Below are positions 1 through 7,212 of a DNA stretch of 8,331 nt, piece after piece (the stretch's first letter is position 1; every line of letters starts with the position of its first letter). Source of the stretch: Desulfovibrio sp. (GTDB lineage: Bacteria; Desulfobacterota; Desulfovibrionia; Desulfovibrionales; Desulfovibrionaceae). Below the pieces are notes generated by a model. It did no database searches, was not told the origin of the DNA, and saw only the letters and a program-made list of their open reading frames with translations. A program made the position numbers and the translations under genes. The stretch spans positions 3,702 to 12,032 of the forward strand of contig JAAUYY010000087.1 in NCBI GenBank assembly GCA_014804865.1. Direction: 5' to 3'.

Positions 1-855
1 GCGGAAATTGATCCCTGTTACGCCCTTTTTAAACGCTATCCTCCTCGCGAATCGCCCGGCGAGTACGCCTTCTACACGGACACGTCCGTCTGCATCGGGT
101 GCAAATCTTGCGAAGTGGCTTGCAAGCAATGGAACCAGCTTAAAATCGACGGCGTGAAATGGTCCGGCGACAGTTACGACAATACCTTCGATCTGTCCGC
201 CAATAACTGGCGCCATGTGAAATTCATCGAGCGTTTCCCCGAAAAAAACGAGAGAAATCGGCCCGCCCCGGAGAATATCCATATTTTGCTAAAGGAAAAA
301 AAGGAAGGCGAATGGCTCTTTCAGTCTGATCAGTGCAAGCACTGCAAGGAATCGCCCTGCCATGAAGCCTGTCCGACCGGCGCGATCATGCGCAACGAAT
401 TTGGCGGCGTTTATTATCAGACTGACATCTGCATGGGATGCGGAATGTGCGTCGCCGCATGTCCTTTCGGCGTGCCGCAAATAAGTCCCGAGACTGGGCA
501 TTCGATGAAATGCGCCGAATGTTACGACAGAATGCGCGACGGGCTTACGCCCGCTTGCGCGCTCGCCTGTCCCACGGGCGCGATCCATTTTGGCCTGCGC
601 GACGCGATGATCGACGCGGCCCGTCAAAGGCTGGATTTCCTCCATAAGCAGGGATACGAGAACGCGCGCCTTTACGGCGTCGAGCCTTTCGCCGAGTATT
701 CCGCTCTCAATTCCTTCTATCTGCTCATGGATAAACCGGAAGTCTATGGTCTGCCCGGGGAGCCGGTTACTCCGGTAAAATATATGATCGGCGACTATTT
801 CCGCGCCGCGGCGACCCTGGCAATCTGCGCTTGCGCGATCGCGGCCTGCCTGTAA
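1..855 (+). CDS. fdhB: Formate dehydrogenase beta (iron-sulfur) subunit, FdnH-like, 5' end cut
   Basis: Open from the first base, so the true start lies left of the window; 284 residues are visible. It is a four-cluster ferredoxin-type electron-transfer subunit. Cysteine groups in window codon numbers are C31/34/37/41, C112/115/120/124, C144/147/150/154 and C171/174/186/190, enough for four [4Fe-4S] clusters. Resemblance to E. coli FdnH runs past the cysteines: CIGCK near the start, a YDN/LSA..W stretch at 59-70, PTGAIHFG at 191-198 and a GYE..A..Y segment after it. This supports formate dehydrogenase over generic DmsB/NrfC relatives. The last ~19 residues are hydrophobic and end at the stop, a likely single membrane anchor. 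The gene passes electrons from the catalytic subunit (expected upstream) to the NrfD anchor encoded 11 bases downstream. A GTG at 115 lies inside the first cysteine motif and cannot be the start. The formate substrate is inferred from similarity; the symbol is generic. Confidence 0.85.
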   Translation, partial: AEIDPCYALFKRYPPRESPGEYAFYTDTSVCIGCKSCEVACKQWNQLKIDGVKWSGDSYDNTFDLSANNWRHVKFIERFPEKNERNRPAPENIHILLKEKKEGEWLFQSDQCKHCKESPCHEACPTGAIMRNEFGGVYYQTDICMGCGMCVAACPFGVPQISPETGHSMKCAECYDRMRDGLTPACALACPTGAIHFGLRDAMIDAARQRLDFLHKQGYENARLYGVEPFAEYSALNSFYLLMDKPEVYGLPGEPVTPVKYMIGDYFRAAATLAICACAIAACL

Positions 856-860
856 AGGAG
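854..860 (+). promoter_or_regulatory. Ribosome binding site of the nrfD-like gene
   Basis: AAAGGAG overlaps the stop codon of the preceding gene and sits six bases before ATG 867. It fixes the start at 867 rather than at an in-frame TTG at 831, which would overlap the upstream gene and has no comparable Shine-Dalgarno sequence. The arrangement suggests translational coupling. Confidence 0.8.
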
Positions 861-866
861 AAAAAA

Positions 867-1787
867 ATGCCTAAAAATACAGCCTGGATAAAGGGGAAAC
901 CGTCCCCGTATCAATATCGGCAGACGCAGCATTTCCCCGACTGGCATAATCTCATCGTCTGGGACGCTTTCTTCAACAATCTGGCCGCGGGAACGATGCT
1001 CGTAACGGCGATTGTCTGGCTCTTCGGCTCGCGGATCTTTGCGAATCTCCTGCCCGTCGCCCTGACCGCCGCCTTTATGCTCGTGATCGTCGATCTGTTC
1101 ATTCTTATCAGCGATCTGGGAGATCCGAAACGCTTCATAAACTCCCTGCGCGTTATGCGCTTTACTTCGCCGCTTTCCGTCGGCGTCTGGGGACTTGTTT
1201 CGTTTTCCATATTCGCCTTTATCGCCGCGGTATTGTCCTGGATAGGCGCGGGGTGCGCCAATACGGCCAGCCTTTGCTATTATTACCTCTATGTTCTAAT
1301 CCGCGTCGCGACCGTTCTCGCCGCCCTGGGCGCGGTTGTCGTCATTTGTTACAAAGGCGTCGTATTCAGTTGTTCCTCGCAACCAGGCGTGAAAAACGGC
1401 CGCTGGCTTACTCCTTTCATGGTCTCCGATTCCCTGCTGATGGGACTTTCTGTCTATATCCTTTTAGCTCTCTTTTTCTCGCGCGGGCCGGCTAGCGCCT
1501 TTCTTACGATTCCCTATATTATTTTGCTCTGCGCGCGTTGCGTAACGTTCGCCCTGCTCTGGGTCGATGTAAAGCCACGCGCTCGTCTGGTTCATGGCGC
1601 CGAGAACAAGTTTGTCGGATGGACTCTCTATATCGTCGGCGGCGTTCTCGCCTTTATTCTCGCTTTTTGCGGGCCGATTGGCCTCCTGCTCGCGGCCGCG
1701 ATCGCCCTCGGTTGCGGCGTCATGGAGAGATACTGGATTATTGGTCTTACCCATCCCGTTCCCCTGAAGCCGGAAAGGGACGAGTAG
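867..1787 (+). CDS. nrfD: NrfD/PsrC-family membrane anchor subunit of the formate dehydrogenase
   Basis: A 306-residue polytopic membrane protein with about eight hydrophobic segments, roughly at residues 36-54, 60-82, 104-126, 138-162, 184-204, 210-232, 250-268 and 269-286. Family signatures are the DLGDPKRF stretch at 83-90, followed by FTSPLSVGVWG at 99-109, and an SSQPGVKNGRWL segment at 170-181 of the type found in NrfD anchors paired with formate dehydrogenases. Members hold the iron-sulfur subunit at the membrane and exchange electrons with quinone without heme, unlike the cytochrome b subunit FdnI. The gene follows the beta subunit by 11 bases with its Shine-Dalgarno over the upstream stop, so both are one transcript, ending at the terminator at 1825-1851. 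The TTG at 831 was rejected as start. The family is firm; the formate dehydrogenase role follows from the neighbour. The symbol denotes the family, not a nitrite reductase function. Confidence 0.85.
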   Translation: MPKNTAWIKGKPSPYQYRQTQHFPDWHNLIVWDAFFNNLAAGTMLVTAIVWLFGSRIFANLLPVALTAAFMLVIVDLFILISDLGDPKRFINSLRVMRFTSPLSVGVWGLVSFSIFAFIAAVLSWIGAGCANTASLCYYYLYVLIRVATVLAALGAVVVICYKGVVFSCSSQPGVKNGRWLTPFMVSDSLLMGLSVYILLALFFSRGPASAFLTIPYIILLCARCVTFALLWVDVKPRARLVHGAENKFVGWTLYIVGGVLAFILAFCGPIGLLLAAAIALGCGVMERYWIIGLTHPVPLKPERDE

Positions 1788-1824
1788 GACGATAAAGTCG
1801 GCGAGAATTTAAGTATTCTTTTGC

Positions 1825-1851
1825 TACGGGGAGCGATCCCCGTATTTTTTT
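1825..1851 (+). terminator. Rho-independent terminator of the formate dehydrogenase operon
   Basis: A perfect 8-bp stem, TACGGGGA pairing with TCCCCGTA (1825-1832 with 1837-1844), closes on the GNRA-type tetraloop GCGA and is followed directly by seven T residues (1845-1851). It lies 37 bases after the nrfD-like stop and separates the formate dehydrogenase transcript from nar. Partial readthrough into narG cannot be excluded. Confidence 0.92.
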
Positions 1852-1863
1852 GATTATTGTCAT
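1850..1863 (+). promoter_or_regulatory. Possible FNR-type site
   Basis: TTGAT-TATT-GTCAT matches the FNR consensus TTGAT-N4-ATCAA at 8 of 10 positions: 5/5 in the left half and 3/5 in the right. FNR-family control of nar operons is well established. The left half shares its first two T residues with the terminator U-tract, so part of the match comes from that sequence. Its distance from any convincing -10 is unclear. Weak to moderate support. Confidence 0.3.
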
Positions 1864-1883
1864 TGTCTATAGGCTATTGACAA
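1863..1883. promoter_or_regulatory. 21-bp near-perfect palindrome, operator candidate
   Basis: The arms TTGTCTATAG (1863-1872) and CTATTGACAA (1874-1883) are inverted complements at 9 of 10 positions around a single central G at 1873. No T-run follows, so it does not read as a terminator. The size and symmetry suit a dimeric DNA-binding regulator. The right arm contains the consensus -35 hexamer TTGACA (1877-1882), so bound protein could compete with polymerase there. The half-site ATTGTC also occurs in tandem (1856-1861 and 1862-1867). I do not recognise the cognate regulator. Confidence 0.5.
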
Positions 1884-1904
1884 AAAAGGGACTATCGGAA
1901 AAAT
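1877..1904 (+). promoter_or_regulatory. Candidate promoter P1 upstream of narG
   Basis: TTGACA at 1877-1882 is a full -35 consensus. With a 16-base spacer the -10 would be AAAAAT at 1899-1904, 4/6 to TATAAT. It would give a leader of about 95 bases. The strong -35 lies in the palindrome and the weak -10 falls in the first copy of the TCGGAAAAAT repeat, so this promoter would be regulated if real. Confidence 0.3.
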
Positions 1905-1934
1905 TGAAAGCGGGCGGTCGCGCGTCGGAAAAAT
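1895..1934. repeat. 10-bp direct repeat pair TCGGAAAAAT, 30 bp apart
   Basis: TCGGAAAAAT occurs exactly at 1895-1904 and at 1925-1934. The start-to-start distance is 30 bp, close to three helical turns, placing both copies on the same face of the DNA. It lies in the narG upstream region. It may be a tandem protein site; no regulator is recognised. Confidence 0.5.
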
Positions 1935-1973
1935 GTCGAGCGACTTTCCCATTTTTATATCCGCGATCAATTT

Positions 1974-1979
1974 TATAAC
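1974..1979 (+). promoter_or_regulatory. Candidate -10 element P2 close to narG
   Basis: TATAAC is 5/6 to the sigma-70 -10 consensus and would start transcription near 1986, leaving about 20 bases of leader including the narG Shine-Dalgarno. No good -35 lies 16-18 bases upstream (the region is T-rich, about 3/6 matches), as expected for an activator-dependent promoter. It competes with P1, and the sequence alone does not decide between them. Confidence 0.3.
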
Positions 1980-2006
1980 ACCCATACTTATGGCAAGGGG
2001 AAATTC

Positions 2007-5000
2007 ATGCTAGAATACTATTCCAGGACTCTGCGCCATTTTAAGGAGCGAACCGAGGCTCTCGCGTCCGATCTTGGCGACAAGAAGGAATACGGGACAT
2101 TGCGCGGCGGTCGGAACTGGGAGTCTTTCTATCGCGGTCGCTGGGCGCATGACAAGGTCGCGCCCTCTACGCACGGCGTCAACTGCACTGGCTCGTGCCG
2201 CTGGCAGGTGTTCGCCAAGGATGGCGTCGTCGTCTGGGAAGCGCAAGACACAGATTACCCGACTCCCCATCCCGACTTCCCCGACTACGAGCCTCGCGGG
2301 TGTCCAAGAGGCGCGAGCGCTTCCTGGTATGTCTATAGTCCGTTGCGCGTTCGTTATCCCTACATACGCGGCGAATTGCTCGGCATGTGGAAAGAGGCTC
2401 TGAAGGAAAAGGGCGATCCGGTTCTCGCGTGGGGATCCATCGTCGAGAATCCCGCGAAAAGAAGTAAATATCAGAAAGCCCGCGGGCACGGAGGCTTCGA
2501 GCGTTTCTCCTGGGACGAAGCCGTAGATATGATCAGCGCCTCCCTGATTTATACAATCAAGAAGTACGGCCCGGATCGGGTGTTCGGCTTCACGCCTCTG
2601 CCCGCGATGTCGATGGTGAGCTTCGCGTCCGGCGCCCGCTTTTTCTCGCTGATCGGCGCTCCCATGATCAGTTTTTACGACTGGTATTGCGATCTTCCTC
2701 CGGCGTCGCCGCAGGTCTGGGGCGAGCAGACGGACGTCTGCGAGAGCGCGGACTGGTATAACGCGGGTTATCTCATATCCTGGGGCAGCAATCTGCCGCA
2801 GACACGCACGCCAGACGCCCATTTTTACACGGAGACGCGCTATCAGGGAACCAAGGTAGTCGCGGTCTCTCCCGATTACGCGGATTTTACTAAATTCGCC
2901 GACACATGGCTTGCCATCGAGGCCGGAACGGACGGCGCTCTCGCGATGTCCATGAGTCACGTCATCGTCAAGGAATTTTTCCTCGATCGGACTGCGCCCT
3001 ATTTTAACGACTATGTTCGCCGTTTTACGGATCTGCCTTTCCTGCTGATGCTGGACGAAAAGGACGGGGCGCTTCTGCCCGGTCGTTGTCTCAGGGCGAC
3101 GGACATTGGACGCGGGGGCAACAATCCCGAATGGAAGTTGCTGGTATTTGACAAAAAACGGGGAGCTCCGGCGGCTCCAATGGGTTCCATAGGCTCCAGA
3201 TACGGCGAAAAAGGCACGTGGAATCTGGAGATGAAGGATTGCTACGACAACGAAGAGCTGGATCCAGCCTTAAGTATGGAAGAGCTCGGCGACGTAGAGT
3301 GGGTCGAAGTCCAATTTCCGGAATTCGTCTATAATCAGTCGCCAAAAATGCGCGCGAACGCCATTCCAGTCCGTTATATGGAAATAAACGGCGAGCGCAA
3401 GGCTGTTACGACAGTATTTGACATTTTCGCGGGCAGTCTCTTCCTCGATCGCGGACATGGCGGCCAACCGGCGAAAAATTACGACGATCCAGTCTATCCC
3501 ACGCCAGCCTGGCAGGAATCGATTACGAAGGTCGCTCGCGAGGACGCCGAGCGCGTCGCCCGGGAATTCGCGGAAAACGCCGAGAAGACCAGGGGACGCT
3601 CCATGATTATCATGGGCGCGGGCATTAATCACTGGTACAATAACGACAACTGTTATCGCGCCATTATTTCCATGGGGAGCCTTTGCGGATGTCACGGCGT
3701 CTCCGGCGGCGGCTGGGCGCATTACGTCGGCCAGGAAAAAGTGCGACCCCAGGCCGGCTGGGCGACTGTTACGACCGGCTCGGACTGGATGGGGCCGGCC
3801 AGACGCGCTCAGGGAACGACTTTCTATTACTGGGCGACGGATTCGTGGCGGCATGAGTTGTTGAACATAGAATCCATGTCTCCGGAGCCGACGCGAGGCG
3901 TTCTTCCGGCGCATCCGGCCGATTGCAACGTCATCGCCGCGCGTCTTGGCTGGATGCCCTATTATCCGCAATTTAAACAAAATTCCCTGGATATTTGCGC
4001 GGAAGCCGAGAAAGCGGGCGCGAAGACAAACGAGGAAATCATCGATTACGCGGTAAAGGGACTCAAGGATAAGACTATCGAGATGGCTATCCAGCATCCC
4101 GACGAGGAGACAAACACGCCGAAGATCATGATGTTCTGGCGCGCGAATCCGCTGGGATCAAACGTAAAAGGGCACGAATATTTCCTGCGCTATCTGCTTG
4201 GCACGACCCATTCGTTTCTCTCGGAGCGCTCCGATCGCGACGTGAAGGAATTTGACGCGGGCGAGCCCATGGAACAGGGCAAGCTCGATCTCATGGTCAT
4301 CGCCGATATTCGCATGAATACGACCGGCGTGTACGCGGATATCGTGTTGCCGTCGGCGCATTGGTACGAATATAACGATCTGAACTCGACGGATATGCAT
4401 CCGTTCATTCATCCCTTCACGCGAGTCGTGGATCCCGCCTGGGAGGCGAAAGACAACTGGGATACCTTTGATCTGATCGCCCGTCGCTTTTCGGAGCTGG
4501 CCGCGAAACATCTGGGAACGCGCAAGGATCTTGTCGCGACCGCGCTCGAGCATGATCAGCCGGACGAAATAGCGCAACCTTACGGAATGGTCAAAGACTG
4601 GACAAAAGGAGAAGTCGAGCCGATCCCTGGCAAGACCATGTTCAATCTTCATGTGCTCGAGCGCGATTACGCCAACGTCTATAAAATGTATTCCGCTTTG
4701 GGGCCCAATGTAACCAAAGAGCGGGGCGTTGGCACGAAGGGCGTAAAATGGAATTGCGCGCGCGAATACGAAGTTCTGAAGAATATACTGGGAATCGTCG
4801 AGGAAGAGGGCCTGACCAAAGGCATGCCGAGACTGTCCTGCGGTCGCGACGCCTGCGAAGTGGTGCTTACCCTCTCGCCCGAAACGAACGGCCCGGTAAG
4901 CGTCAGATCGTGGAAGGAAATAGAGGAAAAGACCGGCCAGCAACTCGCGGATCTTTCAAAGCCGATAGAGGGCGTTCATTTAACATTCCAGTCGGTAACG

Positions 5001-5711
5001 TCTCGTCCCGCCGTAGGCTTTACCGCTCCGGAATGGAGCGGCATAGAGGCGCATGGACGGACTTACGCAGCCTTCCAGACGAATGTCGAGCGGCTTGTGC
5101 CGTTTCGCACCTTGTCGGGCAGGCAACATTTCTATCTCGATCACGAGTGGACGCGCGGTCTGGGCGAGGCTCTTCCCACTTATCGGCCGCCTCTGGCGCT
5201 CGCCGAAATTGGCGAAATTAGCGGAAAGGGCATAAAGCGCGGGTCGAACGAGCTTGTCCTGAATTTCCTTTCCGTGCATAGTAAATGGTCGATTCACTCC
5301 AGTTACTCGGATGTGCATACGATGCGCGTATTGTCGCGCGGTGGCGGCGAAGTCTGGCTCAACGACGAGGACGCGGCCTCCGCGGGCATCGCGGACAACG
5401 AATGGCTCGAATGCTACAACGCCAACGGCGTGTTTGTCGGACGCGCCGTCGTCACGCATAGGTTGCCAAGGGGCAAGACCTTTATCCATCACGCGCAGGA
5501 AAGACTTATAAACATTCCCATGTCGTCGATCTCCGGGCATCGCGGCGGAACGCATAACAGCCTGACCCGCGCTCTCGTCAAGCCCACGCAAATGCTCGGC
5601 GGCTATGGACAATTAAGCTACTCGTTCAACTATTACGGCCCGACGGGATGTCAGCGCGACGAAATAATCCTGGTTCGCAAAGCGGGAAAGGTGGTGTTCG
5701 ATGAAAATTAA
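2007..5711 (+). CDS. narG: Respiratory nitrate reductase alpha (catalytic) subunit NarG
   Basis: A 1234-residue molybdopterin oxidoreductase, near the 1247 of E. coli NarG and colinear with it end to end. It reduces nitrate to nitrite at a Mo-bis-MGD centre on the cytoplasmic side. The N-terminal cluster FS0 ligands are H56, C60, C64 and C99 (the HGVNCTGSC and RGCPRG motifs); histidine in place of the first cysteine is typical of NarG. The molybdenum-ligand aspartate equivalent to E. coli Asp222 is D229, in the DWYCDLPPASPQ stretch. A conserved GGGWAHYVGQEK segment lies mid-protein, and the C-terminal dinucleotide-binding domain spans about 1085-1225 with the HAQERLINIP motif. The ATG at 2007 has AAGGGG at 1995-2000 six bases upstream, and the N-terminus lines up with NarG at the RWxHDK and STHGVN motifs. 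No twin-arginine signal is seen. It overlaps narH by 11 bases. No frameshift or missing ligand is evident. Confidence 0.98.
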   Translation: MLEYYSRTLRHFKERTEALASDLGDKKEYGTLRGGRNWESFYRGRWAHDKVAPSTHGVNCTGSCRWQVFAKDGVVVWEAQDTDYPTPHPDFPDYEPRGCPRGASASWYVYSPLRVRYPYIRGELLGMWKEALKEKGDPVLAWGSIVENPAKRSKYQKARGHGGFERFSWDEAVDMISASLIYTIKKYGPDRVFGFTPLPAMSMVSFASGARFFSLIGAPMISFYDWYCDLPPASPQVWGEQTDVCESADWYNAGYLISWGSNLPQTRTPDAHFYTETRYQGTKVVAVSPDYADFTKFADTWLAIEAGTDGALAMSMSHVIVKEFFLDRTAPYFNDYVRRFTDLPFLLMLDEKDGALLPGRCLRATDIGRGGNNPEWKLLVFDKKRGAPAAPMGSIGSRYGEKGTWNLEMKDCYDNEELDPALSMEELGDVEWVEVQFPEFVYNQSPKMRANAIPVRYMEINGERKAVTTVFDIFAGSLFLDRGHGGQPAKNYDDPVYPTPAWQESITKVAREDAERVAREFAENAEKTRGRSMIIMGAGINHWYNNDNCYRAIISMGSLCGCHGVSGGGWAHYVGQEKVRPQAGWATVTTGSDWMGPARRAQGTTFYYWATDSWRHELLNIESMSPEPTRGVLPAHPADCNVIAARLGWMPYYPQFKQNSLDICAEAEKAGAKTNEEIIDYAVKGLKDKTIEMAIQHPDEETNTPKIMMFWRANPLGSNVKGHEYFLRYLLGTTHSFLSERSDRDVKEFDAGEPMEQGKLDLMVIADIRMNTTGVYADIVLPSAHWYEYNDLNSTDMHPFIHPFTRVVDPAWEAKDNWDTFDLIARRFSELAAKHLGTRKDLVATALEHDQPDEIAQPYGMVKDWTKGEVEPIPGKTMFNLHVLERDYANVYKMYSALGPNVTKERGVGTKGVKWNCAREYEVLKNILGIVEEEGLTKGMPRLSCGRDACEVVLTLSPETNGPVSVRSWKEIEEKTGQQLADLSKPIEGVHLTFQSVTSRPAVGFTAPEWSGIEAHGRTYAAFQTNVERLVPFRTLSGRQHFYLDHEWTRGLGEALPTYRPPLALAEIGEISGKGIKRGSNELVLNFLSVHSKWSIHSSYSDVHTMRVLSRGGGEVWLNDEDAASAGIADNEWLECYNANGVFVGRAVVTHRLPRGKTFIHHAQERLINIPMSSISGHRGGTHNSLTRALVKPTQMLGGYGQLSYSFNYYGPTGCQRDEIILVRKAGKVVFDEN

Positions 5712-7212
5712 AGCCCAAATGGCGATGGTGATGAATCTCGACAAGTGCCTGGCTTGCCACACATGCGCCATCCCCTGCAAAAACGCCTGGACTACTCCGG
5801 CTGGCTCCGAATATATCTGGTTTAATAACGTGGAGACAAAGCCGGGAATCGGCTATCCCAAGCGCTGGGAAGATCAGAAGATCTGGCGCGGCGGCTGGGA
5901 GCTGGAGCAGGGAGAGCCAAAATTGAGAAGCGGCGGCAAGATCGATCGCTTTCTGAAGATTTTTGGCAATTCCAACCTCCCGGCCATAGAGGACTATTAC
6001 GAGCCCTGGAATTACAATTACAAGTATTTGACCGAAGCTCCGGCGCAGGAAAGACAGCCAGCCGTAGGGCCGCGCTCCGCGATCACCGGCGAGCCCATGA
6101 AAGTGGAGTGGGGCCCGAACTGGGAAGACGATCTCGCTGGAGTAAACGTTACCGGTCTCGAGGATGTCAACTTCAGGGGAATGCAGGCTAAGGCGTGGTT
6201 GCAGTTCAAGTCTGTCTTTATGTTCCATCTGCCGCGAATCTGCGAACACTGTCTGCATCCGGCCTGCGTAGCCTCCTGTCCGTCGGGAGCGCTCTATAAA
6301 AGGGAAGAGGACGGCATAGTGCTCGCCGATCAGACGCGATGCCGGAGCTGGCGCATGTGTATGTCGGCCTGTCCTTATAAAAAGGTCTATCTCAACTGGA
6401 AGACGCATCGTTCCGAAAAATGCATATTCTGCTATCCGCGCATCGAGGCGGGGCATCCGACGCTCTGCGCCCAGTCTTGTCCCGGTCGCATACGCTACGT
6501 CGGCGTAATGCTCTATGACGCCGACAAGGTAAAGGAAGCCGCGTCCGCCCCAAACGCCGCGGATGTGTACGAATCGCAATTAGCCGTCTTCCTGAATCCG
6601 CATGATCCGGACATTCTCGCCAAGGCGAGCGAAGACGGCGTGTCGGATCATTTCCTGGAAGCGGCGAAGAAATCGCCGATTTACAAGCTCGTAAGCGAAT
6701 GGAAAGTCGCTTTGCCGCTTCATCCCGAGTTTCGCACCTTGCCAATGGTCTGGTATGTGCCGCCCATGAGCCCGCTTGTCTCCGGAGGAGTAAAATCCGG
6801 CGATCAGCTTGACAATATGCGCATCCCCTTGAAATACCTGGCCAATCTTCTCGCTGCCGGCGACGAGAAACCTGTGCGCGGAGCGCTCGGGAGACTCCTT
6901 GCGATGCGCGCCTTCATGCGTTCGCAGAGATTCGCGGAAAACGCCGCGCTCGACGAGACAGGGACGAAGCCAGCCGGTCAGGACGACTTCGCCGCGGACG
7001 CTTGGGGCTCGTCGTCGGCGCAGCCTACAGACTCCGATATAGCGGCGCTCGAAGCCGTCGGTCTCTCGCCGGAAACGGCGCGGGCCATGTATAGGATGCT
7101 CGCTATCGCCCGATTTGATGAAAGATTCGCCGTGCCGACTTCCCAACGCGAATACGCGGATAATGTGGACGATCTTAAAGGCAAGATCGGTTATCCGGAG
7201 CCGCTTTCATGA
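5701..7212 (+). CDS. narH: Respiratory nitrate reductase beta (iron-sulfur) subunit NarH
   Basis: A 503-residue iron-sulfur subunit (E. coli NarH has 512) that relays electrons from the NarI hemes to NarG. The cluster ligands are all visible: C16/19/22/26; C181/184/189/193; C214, W217, C220/224; and C241/244/256/260. Tryptophan W217 replaces a cysteine in CRSWRMC, the hallmark of the NarH [3Fe-4S] cluster, leaving three [4Fe-4S] and one [3Fe-4S]. The SEKCIFCYPRIEAG and GRIRYVGV segments are diagnostic of NarH and distinguish it from the shorter formate dehydrogenase beta subunit upstream. The ATG at 5701 lies inside the end of narG, with AAAGGTGG at 5687-5694 as Shine-Dalgarno, indicating translational coupling. 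The stop overlaps the narJ start in ATGA. The C-terminal third after about residue 400 is charged and less conserved but ends in normal frame. Confidence 0.98.
   Translation: MKIKAQMAMVMNLDKCLACHTCAIPCKNAWTTPAGSEYIWFNNVETKPGIGYPKRWEDQKIWRGGWELEQGEPKLRSGGKIDRFLKIFGNSNLPAIEDYYEPWNYNYKYLTEAPAQERQPAVGPRSAITGEPMKVEWGPNWEDDLAGVNVTGLEDVNFRGMQAKAWLQFKSVFMFHLPRICEHCLHPACVASCPSGALYKREEDGIVLADQTRCRSWRMCMSACPYKKVYLNWKTHRSEKCIFCYPRIEAGHPTLCAQSCPGRIRYVGVMLYDADKVKEAASAPNAADVYESQLAVFLNPHDPDILAKASEDGVSDHFLEAAKKSPIYKLVSEWKVALPLHPEFRTLPMVWYVPPMSPLVSGGVKSGDQLDNMRIPLKYLANLLAAGDEKPVRGALGRLLAMRAFMRSQRFAENAALDETGTKPAGQDDFAADAWGSSSAQPTDSDIAALEAVGLSPETARAMYRMLAIARFDERFAVPTSQREYADNVDDLKGKIGYPEPLS

Noticed and set aside
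831..866. TTG at 831 as an upstream start for the NrfD-like protein
   Set aside because: It would overlap the preceding gene and lacks a Shine-Dalgarno sequence, while ATG 867 has AAAGGAG at ideal spacing.
1966..1970. ATCAA as the right half of an FNR site
   Set aside because: The corresponding left half (1957-1961) matches TTGAT at only one of five positions.
1985..1991. TACTTAT, a full match to the NarL heptamer TACYYMT
   Set aside because: A single heptamer of this degeneracy is expected about 0.2 times in the spacer by chance, it is not paired with a second one, and it lies in the predicted leader just before the Shine-Dalgarno.
1991..2010. Possible sigma-54 -24/-12 promoter beginning TGGC
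   Set aside because: The required GC at the -12 element is absent at the correct spacing, and the stretch is the narG ribosome binding site and start codon.
2010..2960. 316-codon open frame on the - strand inside narG
   Set aside because: It lies wholly antisense to a confidently identified narG, its arginine/alanine-rich product matches no family I know, and such frames arise from GC-rich codon bias.
3270..4943. Two long - strand open frames (3270-4097 and 4158-4943) antisense to narG
   Set aside because: Both are antisense shadows with no recognisable protein features and no convincing ribosome binding site.
4748..5221. 157-codon + strand frame within narG
   Set aside because: This is an out-of-frame shadow of narG with a low-complexity arginine/serine-rich product.
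5626..6579. 317-codon - strand open frame across the narG-narH junction
   Set aside because: It is antisense to two well-supported genes; its length is explained by codon bias.
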